Numbered from the stretch's first letter, positions 44,794 to 53,391 are shown. The stretch is 64,000 bases of DNA from Clostridiaceae bacterium (GCA_012719645.1 JAAXZX010000004.1:1-64000), one strand, 5' to 3'. Translations and numbers: made by a program. Notes: a model not told the origin generated them from the letters alone.

Positions 44794-44868
44794 TCCCTGC
44801 ATATATTGGACGCCATGGCTGAATACCCTTGGTTATGGCAGGCCATAATATCCCATGGGGTGATTGGA

Positions 44869-45027
44869 ATGACGAAGAAGGATGAACAGCTCAAACTTGA
44901 AATAGCAAAGGAGCTGGGTTTATACGACAAGATCAGGGAACACGGATGGAAAAGCCTGAGCCCGAAAGAAACAGGCCGTATAGGGGGCATACTGTCCAGG
45001 AAAAAGAAATCGACACAGGCAGGGTGA
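44869..45027 (+). CDS. Alpha/beta-type small acid-soluble spore protein (SspF-like)
   Basis: The protein has 52 residues. LKLEIAKELGLYDKIREHGWKSLSPKETGRIGGILSRKKK has the alpha/beta SASP signature with E-I-A-x-E-L-G and a Gly-Arg-Ile-Gly-Gly end, in the shortened SspF-like form. SASPs coat and protect spore DNA. ATG 44869 follows GGGGTGATTGGA; the track start adds 21 unrelated codons. The basic C-terminal tail is longer than usual. Confidence 0.85.
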   Translation: MTKKDEQLKLEIAKELGLYDKIREHGWKSLSPKETGRIGGILSRKKKSTQAG

Positions 45028-45031
45028 TGGG

Positions 45032-45778
45032 ATGTACGAGGGTTTTGCCGAGGTCTACGACAGGCTGACGCGGGATATTGAGTACGGGAAATGGGCTGAT
45101 TATCTGGAATCAGCCTTTCTTAAATTCGGGGATAAACCCCGGCTGGTACTGGAGCTGGCATGCGGCACTGGCAGCCTGGCCATCGAAATGGCCAAAAGGG
45201 GATACGACATGATCGGCCTGGATATATCCTGCGACATGCTGTCCATAGCAAAAGAGAAGTCCTTAAGTCGCGGGCTCGATATTCTTTTCATCAACCAGGA
45301 CATGCGAAGCTTCGAGCTTTATGGCACGGTTGATGCAGTGATATGCATGCTTGACTCCATGAATTACATTACCGATAGAACTGACCTGGAGCGTGTTTTC
45401 GGGCTGGTCCGCATGTATCTTAATCCGGGCGGACTCTTTATTTTCGATATCAACAGCGAGTACAAGCTGTCGGGTATATTGGGGCAGAACACCTTTTACG
45501 AACTGGATGACGACATATCATGGATTTGGCACAATACATACGACCCGTCCCGCAGGCTGAGCACCTTTGAGCTTACCTTCTTCCGGAAGACTGGTAATGG
45601 TTTGTACGCGCGGTTTGATGAAACGCATATTGAGCGTGCCTGGTCCGACGAAGAGATCGCTGATGCCCTTGAAAAGGCGAGTATGGAACTGCTCGGCAGG
45701 TTCGGGAACCTTAGCTTCAGTCCCCCTTCGCCGGAAGAAGAGAGGATCTTTTATATAGCCAGGAAAGAATCTCCATAA
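45032..45778 (+). CDS. Class I SAM-dependent methyltransferase
   Basis: The protein has 248 residues. The SAM-binding motif LVLELACGTGSLAIEMAKRGYDMIGLDIS lies at about 38-66. The rest is variable (ICMLDSMNYITDRTDLERVF). The substrate is unknown. It begins five bases after the SASP gene stop with a GTGATGGG upstream, so it is in the same transcript. Confidence 0.88.
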   Translation: MYEGFAEVYDRLTRDIEYGKWADYLESAFLKFGDKPRLVLELACGTGSLAIEMAKRGYDMIGLDISCDMLSIAKEKSLSRGLDILFINQDMRSFELYGTVDAVICMLDSMNYITDRTDLERVFGLVRMYLNPGGLFIFDINSEYKLSGILGQNTFYELDDDISWIWHNTYDPSRRLSTFELTFFRKTGNGLYARFDETHIERAWSDEEIADALEKASMELLGRFGNLSFSPPSPEEERIFYIARKESP

Positions 45779-45792
45779 AGCCAGGCATGATA

Positions 45793-45801
45793 TGCTATAA
45801 T
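45793..45801 (+). promoter_or_regulatory. Extended -10 promoter of the nusB-dxs operon
   Basis: TGCTATAAT, with TG one base before a perfect TATAAT (45796-45801). No clear -35. Confidence 0.55.
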
Positions 45802-45882
45802 ATCCCTGAGGCTTTCAGCGGGTAAACCGCGGCATGTATCACTTCATATTTGCCAATGGCATGAGTGTTGGAGGAAACAGTG

Positions 45883-46317
45883 TTGGGAAGACGACAAGCA
45901 CGCGAACATGCGATGAAACTGCTATATCAGGTACAGATCCGCAAGGACGATCTTGACGGTCAAATACAGACATATATGGAAGAAGAGGCGATCCTGGAAT
46001 CGCCTGAGCGCGAATACATCGAGGATGTTGTCAAGGGCGCCGTAAACAGGCAGGATGAGATCGACGGCATTATCTCGCGCCATGCGAAGGGCTGGACCAT
46101 TTCCAGGATGCCCAAGGTGGACCTGGCCATCATGAGGCTCTGCATATACGAAATGCGCTGGCGGAAGGACATCCCTGTAAACGTATCGATAAACGAGGCT
46201 GTGGAATTGGCTAAGAAATACAGCGGAGAACAGTCCAAAACCTTTGTGAATGGCGTTTTGGGAAAGGTTTGGAGTGAGTTCTCCCAGGAAACCGGGGAAC
46301 CCAATGAACACGAATAG
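45883..46317 (+). CDS. nusB: Transcription antitermination factor NusB
   Basis: The protein has 144 residues if it starts at TTG 45883 (GGAGG eight bases upstream); GTG 45880 is nearly as good. NusB acts with NusE in rRNA antitermination. Typical segments are GRRQAREHAMKLLYQVQ, LPVNVSINEAVELAKKYSGEQSKTFVNGVLGKV (with small substitutions) and PKVDLAIMRLCIYEM. It overlaps xseA by 14 bases. This is the first gene of the isoprenoid/OLE operon. Confidence 0.94.
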   Translation: MGRRQAREHAMKLLYQVQIRKDDLDGQIQTYMEEEAILESPEREYIEDVVKGAVNRQDEIDGIISRHAKGWTISRMPKVDLAIMRLCIYEMRWRKDIPVNVSINEAVELAKKYSGEQSKTFVNGVLGKVWSEFSQETGEPNEHE

Positions 46318-47530
46318 CCTTACGGTAAGGGAGCTTACAGCATATATCAAGCAGATGATCGACAGCGACATGCTGCTTTCAAACTTATGTGTCACAGGTG
46401 AGATTTCCAATTTCAAGCTTCACAGTTCCGGCCACATGTATTTTTCCCTGAAGGATCAGGACGCAGTAATCAGATGCGTAATGTTCCGGACCTACAACGC
46501 CCGCATGAAGTTCATGCCAGAGGAGGGCATGAAGGTCATAGTCAGGGGATATGTTTCGGTGTACGCCCCCGGCGGCACCTATCAGCTATATGCGGAGGAC
46601 ATGCAGCCCGATGGGACGGGGAGCCTGTACCTGGCTTTTGAGCAACTGAAACAGAAGCTTGAGGCACTGGGGTGGTTCGCCCAGGAGCGAAAGAAGCCCA
46701 TTCCCCGGCTGCCCCGTGCCATAGGCATTGTCACCTCGCCCACAGGGGCAGTTATCCGCGACATGCTGAATATCCTGCAGAGAAGGTACCCAAACATCCG
46801 GGTCATCATCTATCCTTCGGCCGTCCAGGGGCCGGAAGCACCGGTGCAGCTTATCAGGGGGATCAGGTATTTCAATGAAGCGCAGAATGTGGATGTCATC
46901 ATAATTGGAAGGGGCGGCGGATCAATCGAGGATCTCTGGCCCTTCAACGATGAGGGGCTCGCCCGGGCGATCCATGAATCAGGCATACCGGTCATCTCTG
47001 CCGTAGGTCATGAAACCGATTTTTCCATATCCGATTTCGTAGCAGACCTGAGGGCTCCAACCCCTTCCGCGGCAGCCGAGCTGGTGATCCCGGAAAAGGC
47101 GCTTTTAAAGGAGCGGCTCGCGATATATGAGAAGAACCTGGTCAGCAGCCTGTTGATGAAGCTGAAGAGGGAGAGGGAAAGGATAGCCGGCCTGTCATCC
47201 GCAAGGAGCATTGCCCGGCCTTTCGAGAGGATTTACACATTGAGGCAGCAACTGGATGGCAAACACCGGGAACTGATTCTGATAGGCAGGTCGAAGCTTG
47301 AAAGGCGCCGGTCTGCCCTGGGCAGCCTTGCCGGAAGGCTTGACGCCTTAAGCCCGCTTACGGTACTGTCACGGGGATATGCCATCGTCCAGAAGGCGGA
47401 TGGCAGCGTTGTAAAATCCATCCAGACCATGAAACCGGGGGAAAGGATAACGGTCAGGGTAGCCGACGGCCGGTTCAAGGCGCTGTTCGAGGAAGCGCTG
47501 GAGGCCTTTCCCGACAGGGTTGGGCAATGA
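46304..47530 (+). CDS. xseA: Exodeoxyribonuclease VII large subunit
   Basis: The protein has 408 residues. ExoVII degrades single-stranded DNA from both ends. The OB-fold (SNLCVTGEISNFKLHSSGHMYFSLKD) is at about 25-100. The nuclease domain has GIVTSPTGAVIRDML, IIIGRGGGSIEDLWPFNDE and AVGHETDFSISDFVADLRAPTPSAAAEL. ATG 46304 overlaps nusB. Its small subunit gene follows. Confidence 0.95.
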   Translation: MNTNSLTVRELTAYIKQMIDSDMLLSNLCVTGEISNFKLHSSGHMYFSLKDQDAVIRCVMFRTYNARMKFMPEEGMKVIVRGYVSVYAPGGTYQLYAEDMQPDGTGSLYLAFEQLKQKLEALGWFAQERKKPIPRLPRAIGIVTSPTGAVIRDMLNILQRRYPNIRVIIYPSAVQGPEAPVQLIRGIRYFNEAQNVDVIIIGRGGGSIEDLWPFNDEGLARAIHESGIPVISAVGHETDFSISDFVADLRAPTPSAAAELVIPEKALLKERLAIYEKNLVSSLLMKLKRERERIAGLSSARSIARPFERIYTLRQQLDGKHRELILIGRSKLERRRSALGSLAGRLDALSPLTVLSRGYAIVQKADGSVVKSIQTMKPGERITVRVADGRFKALFEEALEAFPDRVGQ

Positions 47531-47551
47531 GATGTGAATGGAGTGTGGGGT

Positions 47552-47806
47552 ATGACAGGGATGCAAGATAGCCAGGAAAACAGGAACCTTACCTATGAAG
47601 AGGCCGCAGGCGAACTGGAAAAAGCCATAGCCGTGCTAGAGAAAGGGGATCTTCCCCTGGAGGAATCCATACAGGTCTTTGAAAAGGCTATTGGGCTGGT
47701 TCGCCTGTGCAATATGAAGCTGGATGAGATTGAAAAGAAGATCACCATTCTGGTTGAGGGAAAGGACGGAGTCAGGGAAACCGATTTTGAGCCTGACGCG
47801 GGATGA
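47552..47806 (+). CDS. xseB: Exodeoxyribonuclease VII small subunit
   Basis: The protein has 84 residues. LTYEEAAGELEKAIAVLEKGDLPLEESIQVFEKAIGLVRLCNMKLDEIEKKI is the XseB signature, two helices that bind XseA. I chose ATG 47552 behind GGAG eight bases upstream, rather than GTG 47534. It overlaps ispA by four bases. Confidence 0.93.
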   Translation: MTGMQDSQENRNLTYEEAAGELEKAIAVLEKGDLPLEESIQVFEKAIGLVRLCNMKLDEIEKKITILVEGKDGVRETDFEPDAG

Positions 47807-48693
47807 TGGAGTATATTCAGGAATACAACCGGTACAGGAACCTAATTGAGGAATGGATCGGAAATCGTATAACCGTCCCCGGCCTGCCTGAGAGAAACCT
47901 TTTCGAAGCAATGAGATACAGCCTCATGGCAGGAGGAAAAAGGCTGCGTCCCGTGCTGTCGCTGGCAGTCTGCGACATGCTTGGGGGCGACATGGAGGAT
48001 GTCCTGCCCTTTGCCTGCGCCATTGAACTTATACATACTTATTCCCTGATCCATGATGATCTGCCGTGCATGGACAACGATGACTTCAGGAGAGGGAAGC
48101 CCACCAATCACAAGGTTTTCGGCGAAGCAAAGGCCGTTCTCGCAGGCGACGCGCTCCTCAACACAGCCTGTGAGATAATGCTGGACGAAGTGCTTGCCGA
48201 CAGGGATGAACCCCATATAAAAGCTGCAGCGGCGCGCATAATCATGGAAGCCGCGGGAGCCTCGGGCATGGTTGCGGGGCAGGTAATCGACCTGGAGTCC
48301 GAGGATGTCCCTGTTTCCTACGAGGTCCTGTGCCGTATGCACAGTCTTAAGACAGGTGCGTTGATCCGTGCCGGCATCCTTTCGGCGGCCAGGCTCTGCA
48401 AGGCTGATGAAAAGACCTGGGACGCCCTGGACCGCTATGGACGGCATATCGGGCTGGCCTTTCAGATTAAGGATGACCTTCTGGATCTCGAGGGCGACGC
48501 GGCGGTAACCGGAAAGAGCACCGGCAGCGATGAAAAAAAACATAAATCAACCTTTGTGACCATTCTTGGGGCAAAGAAGGCGAAAGAACTGCTTGAAGAA
48601 ACTGTCCGGGAGGCTGTCAGAGCCCTGGAGAACCTGAAGAATGCCGGTTTTTTAGCCAGGACTGCAGCCTATATCGCCGAAAGAGAGAAATAA
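47803..48693 (+). CDS. ispA: Polyprenyl (farnesyl/geranylgeranyl) diphosphate synthase
   Basis: The protein has 296 residues. It condenses IPP with allylic diphosphates to make C15 or C20 isoprenoid chains. Both aspartate-rich motifs are seen, IHDDLPCMDNDDFRRGKPTNH and FQIKDDLLDLEG. The GGKRLRP motif lies at 45-51. FDP and GGDP synthases cannot be told apart reliably by eye. Start ATG 47803 overlaps xseB; ATG 47806 is equally possible. dxs in the same operon supplies precursors. Confidence 0.93.
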   Translation: MMEYIQEYNRYRNLIEEWIGNRITVPGLPERNLFEAMRYSLMAGGKRLRPVLSLAVCDMLGGDMEDVLPFACAIELIHTYSLIHDDLPCMDNDDFRRGKPTNHKVFGEAKAVLAGDALLNTACEIMLDEVLADRDEPHIKAAAARIIMEAAGASGMVAGQVIDLESEDVPVSYEVLCRMHSLKTGALIRAGILSAARLCKADEKTWDALDRYGRHIGLAFQIKDDLLDLEGDAAVTGKSTGSDEKKHKSTFVTILGAKKAKELLEETVREAVRALENLKNAGFLARTAAYIAEREK

Positions 48694-48742
48694 AGACCGC
48701 ATGATGTTCTTGCATAATGGCGGCAGTTAGTTTTCAGGAGAG

Positions 48743-49186
48743 ATGCAAGTGACTTTTTTTGAGGAGATCATTAACAATAAGGCCTTGACACTGCCTGTTC
48801 TGTCCTGGTTCCTGGCCCAGTTATACAAATTCCTGCATTGCCTGGTGGTCAACAGGAAAATTGATTTTATGAAGTTTGTAAGCTCGGGGGGAATGCCCAG
48901 TTCCCACAGCGCCATTTCGGTCTGCCTGGCCACCATCATGGGGATGCAGTATGGCTTCGGGTCGGGTATTTTTGCCCTTGCAGTCATATTTGCGCTGGTT
49001 GTCATGGCCGACGCGGCGGGGGTGAGAAGGGCTGCGGGCAAACAGGCCGCCCTGCTCAACAAGCTGGCCAACTCCACCAGGGAGTTCCGGGCCGAAAAGG
49101 ACCTGAAGGAGCTTATAGGGCATACGCCGGTGGAAGTGTTGGCGGGGGCCGCATTGGGCATCCTGGTTGCGATAGCCTTTGCATAA
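48743..49186 (+). CDS. Divergent PAP2 family protein (DUF212, YuiD-like)
   Basis: The protein has 147 residues, or 145 from GTG 48749, which has better spacing to AGGAG. Membrane helices lie near 12-32, 57-78 and 125-146. The PAP2-type signature is FVSSGGMPSSHSAISVCLATIMGM with GHTPVEVLAGAALGILVA. It may be a lipid-phosphate phosphatase-like protein related to isoprenoid metabolism, which fits its position after ispA. The OLE promoter lies in its last codons. Confidence 0.9.
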   Translation: MQVTFFEEIINNKALTLPVLSWFLAQLYKFLHCLVVNRKIDFMKFVSSGGMPSSHSAISVCLATIMGMQYGFGSGIFALAVIFALVVMADAAGVRRAAGKQAALLNKLANSTREFRAEKDLKELIGHTPVEVLAGAALGILVAIAFA

Positions 49187-49207
49187 CACCCCGGTTTGAT
49201 GTATAAT
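49179..49207 (+). promoter_or_regulatory. Promoter of OLE RNA
   Basis: TTGCAT (49179-49184), exactly 17 bases, TATAAT (49202-49207). The -35 lies inside the end of the DUF212 gene. A start near 49214 would sit seven bases before the terminal stem. Confidence 0.8.
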
Positions 49208-49220
49208 AATCATCAAGATC

Positions 49221-49837
49221 ATCAGGATGGCGCAGTATCCTAGTCAGTACTGCCTGGTTCGAAGACGGGCCTAAAAATCCGTTAAAGGGCATATCGATGA
49301 AGTTCCTTGTGCCGGCTTGTTACGCCCAGTGATGGGTCGGTGCTGGGAGTTAAGGTTTTGGGGCAGCCTGCAATGGCATGCAGGTGCGGACCCCTTTACC
49401 GCGGAGACCCTCATTCGTGGGAGACAGATTGCCTGCTTCGTGCAGTAAAAATCTTGACTACGATGGGGGATAGAACCTGTTTTGCGGTATCACTTTTGGT
49501 GCTGTGAGCAGTGTAGCCTGCCTTGAGTGCGGACCGGAGGATAGCGGATCAGGTGTTTATGTGCTGGCCGGCACATGAGCATTATCGCTGCTTGAAACCT
49601 TCCGTGCAAAAGAGGCTAGAACCAGGTAAGACTCCCGGGGAAAACCCCTAGGCTGTTGTTATCCAGGTATTCCGGGGATTGCAGTGTGTACTTAGTGGCA
49701 ATCAGGCTTTGAGAAGGGCAACCTCTCAACAGCGGGATTAAAGGGAAACCGCCGGAATGGCGACGTTCCGGTACCCTCTGGGGAAAACCTGCCTGACCTA
49801 AGACGCAAAATTTACTCGGAGTACTGCCATCCTGATT
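49221..49837 (+). ncRNA. ole: OLE RNA (ornate, large, extremophilic RNA)
   Basis: The 617-base unit matches OLE RNA in length and in gene context: the interval between ispA and oapA-dxs, in the order known from Bacillus halodurans. Its ends pair: ATCAGGATGG plus CAGTA at 49221-49237 with TACTGCCATCCTGAT at 49822-49836, giving 15 pairs with a two-base bulge. Internal hairpins include CCTGCA/TGCAGG (49367-49384) and CCGGAA/TTCCGG (49752-49771). The track's 66-codon ORF at 49307 has no support. OLE binds the membrane protein OapA and is linked to cold, alcohol and Mg2+ stress tolerance in the published organism. Covariance was not tested here. Confidence 0.85.
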
Positions 49838-49853
49838 TTTGTTGATTATTGCA

Positions 49854-49880
49854 AGAGAAACGTGTTATCGTTTCTCTTTG
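49854..49880 (+). terminator. Intrinsic terminator between OLE RNA and oapA
   Basis: AGAGAAACG / CGTTTCTCT with loop TGTTAT, followed by TTGCTTTG. It overlaps GTG 49862, so that GTG is an unlikely start. Confidence 0.75.
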
Positions 49881-49921
49881 CTTTGATTGTTCGATTATTT
49901 TCCGAAAGCAGGATTTTTGTT

Positions 49922-50569
49922 TTGGGTAAAACGGACACCGAAAAGAAATATATGAAACAACTGGATAAGTATAAGAAGACCTCCAGGCAGAACATTCCGG
50001 TAAAAAGGAAAGCCGGCTTTGAAAAAAAGCATGTTCTATGGGGGATTTTTATTACCTGCGTTTCTTTTGCGCTGTCCATGCTGGTACTCTTCGCGTCTTC
50101 CGGGCTCCTGGGCTCAGCGCAGCCTGTCTTTGCCTTCATCGTAGTGCTGGTTATCATCGTCGCGGGAGTCGTATTCGATGTTATCGGCATTGCTGTCACG
50201 GCAGCCGATGAAACACCGTTTCATTCCATGGCGTCAAAGAAGATAAAGGGGGCCAGGCAGTCCCTGGTCCTGCTTCGCAACGCCCCGCGCGTGTCCAGTT
50301 TCTGCAATGATGTGATTGGCGATATATGCAGCGTGGTGAGCGGTGTAGCCGCAACTTCAATCGTTTACAAGGTATTTGCCACAAGCGGCAATATCTCGGT
50401 TATAGAAACCATTACGGGAGCATTGATAGCTGCGTTTACAGTGGGCGGAAAGGCCTTTGCGAAAAATATCGGCATGAACAACAGCAACTATATCGTTTTC
50501 TGGGTAGGCAGGTTTCTGTCCTGCTTCAGTTTCGGCAAGAGAAAAAAAGGTCAGGGGTGTTCTGGTTGA
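49922..50569 (+). CDS. oapA: OLE-associated membrane protein OapA
   Basis: The protein has 215 residues. Its identity rests on position between OLE RNA and dxs, its size, its four predicted spans (about 38-59, 68-94, 133-153 and 160-180) and a basic N-terminus. OapA binds OLE RNA at the membrane. The stretch SMASKKIKGARQSLVLLRNAPRVSSFCNDVIGD resembles the DUF21 region of CNNM/CorC-like Mg2+ transporters. TTG 49922 has AGGA eight bases upstream; ATG 49952 is the alternative, and the track's GTG 49862 lies in the terminator hairpin. Its stop overlaps the dxs start. Confidence 0.8.
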   Translation: MGKTDTEKKYMKQLDKYKKTSRQNIPVKRKAGFEKKHVLWGIFITCVSFALSMLVLFASSGLLGSAQPVFAFIVVLVIIVAGVVFDVIGIAVTAADETPFHSMASKKIKGARQSLVLLRNAPRVSSFCNDVIGDICSVVSGVAATSIVYKVFATSGNISVIETITGALIAAFTVGGKAFAKNIGMNNSNYIVFWVGRFLSCFSFGKRKKGQGCSG

Positions 50570-52494
50570 GCCGGAATAATCATACCACGGAGATATTGAA
50601 AAGAGTTTCCGGACCCGAAGATCTGAAAAAGCTGAGCATGCGGGAGTTGAACGCTCTCAGCGGTGAAATACGGGATTTTCTTATAAGTACTGTGTCAAAT
50701 ACCGGGGGACACATTGCCTCCAATCTCGGTGTTGTGGAACTGACCATTGCCCTGCATCGTGTTTTTGATACCCCAAGGGACAGGATCATATGGGATGTGG
50801 GGCACCAGACCTATGTCCATAAGATCCTGACAGGAAGGAAGGAAAGGTTTAATACCCTCAGGCAGATGGACGGCCTTTCTGGATTCCCGAAATCCGCCGA
50901 GAGCGAATTCGATGCCTTCAACACAGGCCACAGTTCCACCTCCATCTCTGCTGCCCTTGGCATGGCCAGGGCCCGGGACCTTAAGGGTGAAAACTACTAT
51001 GTGGCGGCCGTGATAGGTGATGGAGCGCTTACAGGGGGCATGGCCTTTGAAGCCCTCAACGACGCTGGAAATGCCAGGACCAATCTCTTGATCATCCTCA
51101 ATGACAACGGCATGTCCATAGCCCAGAATGTGGGTGGGCTGTCCCGTTACCTGAGCCGGCTTCGCACGAGACCTTTCTACTATAAAACAAGGGAGTCCAT
51201 CCAGTCGCTGATCGACAGGCGACTTCCTAAGACCGGCAGGCATGTGCGCAGGTTCCTGCATCGCATTAAGGCAGCCATGAAGAGTATACTCGTGCCTTCC
51301 ATGTTCTTTGAGGACTTGGGCTTCAGGTATTTCGGCCCCATCGACGGGCATAATCTGCGGGAACTGATCACGGTCCTGGAACATGCCAGGACCATGAAAG
51401 GCCCTGTCCTCGTCCATGTCTGCACGCTGAAGGGGAAGGGGTATAAATACGCCGAGGAAAAGCCAAATGTGTTCCATGGCATAGCTCCTTTCGAGGTTGA
51501 GACCGGCGAATTGAAATCCAACGGCGGCGAAAGCTATTCGGAGGTCTTTGGCAGAAAGATCTGCGCGATTGCCCAAAGCAACCCGGGTGTTGTGGCCATT
51601 ACAGCCGCCATGCCCGACGGTACCGGCCTTAACCGCTTCAGGGAGTCATTCCCCAGGCGCTTCTTTGACGTGGGTATTGCTGAACAGCATGCGGTAACCT
51701 TTGCCGCAGGACTCGCCAAGGGAGGAGTCATACCTGTCGTGGCGATCTACTCCACGTTCCTCCAGCGCGCATATGACCAGATGCTCCATGACGTTGCCCT
51801 GCAGAACCTCCATGTGGTTTTTGCCATAGACCGGGCAGGAGTTGTGGGGGAGGACGGCGAAACCCACCAGGGTATTTATGATATAGCATATATAAAGACG
51901 ATGCCAAACTTTACACTCATGGCGCCCGCGTCGCCAAGCGAACTGGAAATGATGCTGGAGTATGCGGTTATGGAGCACAAAGGTCCTGTCGCTATCCGGT
52001 ATCCCCGCGGGACCGGCAGGGAGACAGATGCCCTGGGGCAGCCCATAAGGCCTGGAAAAGGTTTGGCAGTAAGACAGGGAGAGGATGTTACCATAGTTGC
52101 CGTTGGATATTTCCTGGACAGGGCGCTGAAAACCGCGGACCTCCTTGAGGCCGAAGGCATTAGCTGCGAAGTCATCAACCCCAGGTTTATCAAACCCATG
52201 GACGAGTCGCTTCTCAGGCAGTCCATCAGCAAAACGGGCAGGGTTGTCGTTATGGAGGACGGTATCATAAGCGGCGGTTTCGGCAGCAGCATCCTGGAAT
52301 TCACAAGCAGGGAACGCATCCAGGCTGAAACACTGCTTCTTGGGCTGCCCGATGAGGAGGTGCCCCACGGCTCCAGGAAGCTGATCTACGAAAAGTACGG
52401 GCTGGATCCCCAATCCATGAAGGACCGGATACGGGATTTCCTTGAAGCGTCGGGGGAGGGAGGCCGGGAATGGGCAAGGAACGTCTCGATGTGA
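50566..52494 (+). CDS. dxs: 1-deoxy-D-xylulose-5-phosphate synthase
   Basis: The protein has 642 residues. It condenses pyruvate with glyceraldehyde 3-phosphate using thiamine diphosphate, the first step of the MEP isoprenoid pathway. Present are WDVGHQTYVHKILTG, the TPP motif VIGDGALTGGMAFEALNDAG, the transketolase segment FFDVGIAEQHAVTFAAGLA and the C-terminal domain. TTG 50566 has AGGGGTG upstream and overlaps the oapA stop; the track start runs back through oapA in another frame. It overlaps tlyA by 25 bases. Confidence 0.95.
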   Translation: MSRNNHTTEILKRVSGPEDLKKLSMRELNALSGEIRDFLISTVSNTGGHIASNLGVVELTIALHRVFDTPRDRIIWDVGHQTYVHKILTGRKERFNTLRQMDGLSGFPKSAESEFDAFNTGHSSTSISAALGMARARDLKGENYYVAAVIGDGALTGGMAFEALNDAGNARTNLLIILNDNGMSIAQNVGGLSRYLSRLRTRPFYYKTRESIQSLIDRRLPKTGRHVRRFLHRIKAAMKSILVPSMFFEDLGFRYFGPIDGHNLRELITVLEHARTMKGPVLVHVCTLKGKGYKYAEEKPNVFHGIAPFEVETGELKSNGGESYSEVFGRKICAIAQSNPGVVAITAAMPDGTGLNRFRESFPRRFFDVGIAEQHAVTFAAGLAKGGVIPVVAIYSTFLQRAYDQMLHDVALQNLHVVFAIDRAGVVGEDGETHQGIYDIAYIKTMPNFTLMAPASPSELEMMLEYAVMEHKGPVAIRYPRGTGRETDALGQPIRPGKGLAVRQGEDVTIVAVGYFLDRALKTADLLEAEGISCEVINPRFIKPMDESLLRQSISKTGRVVVMEDGIISGGFGSSILEFTSRERIQAETLLLGLPDEEVPHGSRKLIYEKYGLDPQSMKDRIRDFLEASGEGGREWARNVSM

Positions 52495-53270
52495 TCCTGG
52501 TGAAAAAGGGGTTGTTTGAGAGCAGGGAAAAGGCCAGGCGTGCCATCATGGCCGGTACGGTTTTTGTTGACGGGGAGCGTGTTGACAAGGCCGGTTCCCT
52601 GTGCGATCCGGATTCATCAATAACCATAAAGGATAATCCCGTCCCCTATGTGAGCAGGGGCGGGCTGAAGCTTGAGAAGGCCATCAGGGTTTTCAACGTG
52701 AACCTGGATGGCCTGATCTGCGTGGATGTAGGGGCTTCAACGGGCGGATTCACCGATGTAATGCTTAAAAGCGGCGCCAGCAAGGTTTACGCTGTTGATG
52801 TGGGTTACGGACAGCTTGCCTGGTCCCTCCGCAATGACCCGAGGGTTGTCTGCATGGAAAGGACCAACTTCCGCTATGTAAAGCCTGAAGACATAGGCGA
52901 GCCCGTTGATTTCGGGGCGGTGGACGTTTCGTTTATCTCCCTGAGGCTGATTCTGCCTCCCCTTAAGGCAGTCCTGAAAGAGGGGGCCCGGGCGGTCTGT
53001 CTTATAAAGCCCCAGTTCGAGGCCGGGCGTGAGAAGGTGGGGAAGAAGGGCGTGGTCAGGGATCCCGCCGTCCATGAAGAGGTCATAGCCGCTGTCATTG
53101 ACTCGGCCAGGTCCCTGGGATTCACGGTGGATGGCCTGTCCTGGTCCCCCGTCAAAGGGCCCGAGGGTAATATCGAGTACCTGCTTTGCCTTTCCAACAC
53201 TCAAACCCGCGATGAACCTGAGATCAACATCAAGGAAACCGTCGCCGCCGCCCACCGGGAACTGGACTGA
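52470..53270 (+). CDS. tlyA: TlyA-family rRNA 2'-O-methyltransferase
   Basis: The protein has 266 residues. An N-terminal S4 RNA-binding domain (RLDVILVKKGLFESREKARRAIMAGTVFVDG) is followed by an FtsJ-like SAM domain (VDVGASTGGFTDVMLKSGASKVYAVDVGYGQL). TlyA methylates cytidines in 16S and 23S rRNA; older annotation calls it hemolysin A. The gene overlaps dxs by 25 bases. In many Firmicutes argR and recN come next; here the coding region ends in repeats. Confidence 0.93.
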   Translation: MGKERLDVILVKKGLFESREKARRAIMAGTVFVDGERVDKAGSLCDPDSSITIKDNPVPYVSRGGLKLEKAIRVFNVNLDGLICVDVGASTGGFTDVMLKSGASKVYAVDVGYGQLAWSLRNDPRVVCMERTNFRYVKPEDIGEPVDFGAVDVSFISLRLILPPLKAVLKEGARAVCLIKPQFEAGREKVGKKGVVRDPAVHEEVIAAVIDSARSLGFTVDGLSWSPVKGPEGNIEYLLCLSNTQTRDEPEINIKETVAAAHRELD

Positions 53271-53318
53271 AATACCGTTTCCGCATATGTCATTGCGAAC
53301 AGAGCAAATTCCTGTCTT

Positions 53319-53356
53319 GTCATTGCGAGCCCGGCGAAGCCGGGCGTGGCAATCTC
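53319..53356. repeat. GTCATTGCGAG-GCAATCTC palindromic repeat
   Basis: GTCATTGCGAG and GGCAATCTC flank an internal stem CCCGGC/GCCGGG. Inverted relatives occur at about 25-54 and 315-341. Confidence 0.75.
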
Positions 53357-53391
53357 TGCAGTGCTTTTCCCAAGTCATTACGTGTCACAGC

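Noticed and set aside
49307-49507. 66-codon ORF inside the OLE region
   Set aside because: No RBS, no family look, and it lies within a structured RNA.
49862-49921. GTG 49862 as oapA start
   Set aside because: The codon is part of the terminator stem and no RBS precedes it; TTG 49922 has AGGA at proper distance.
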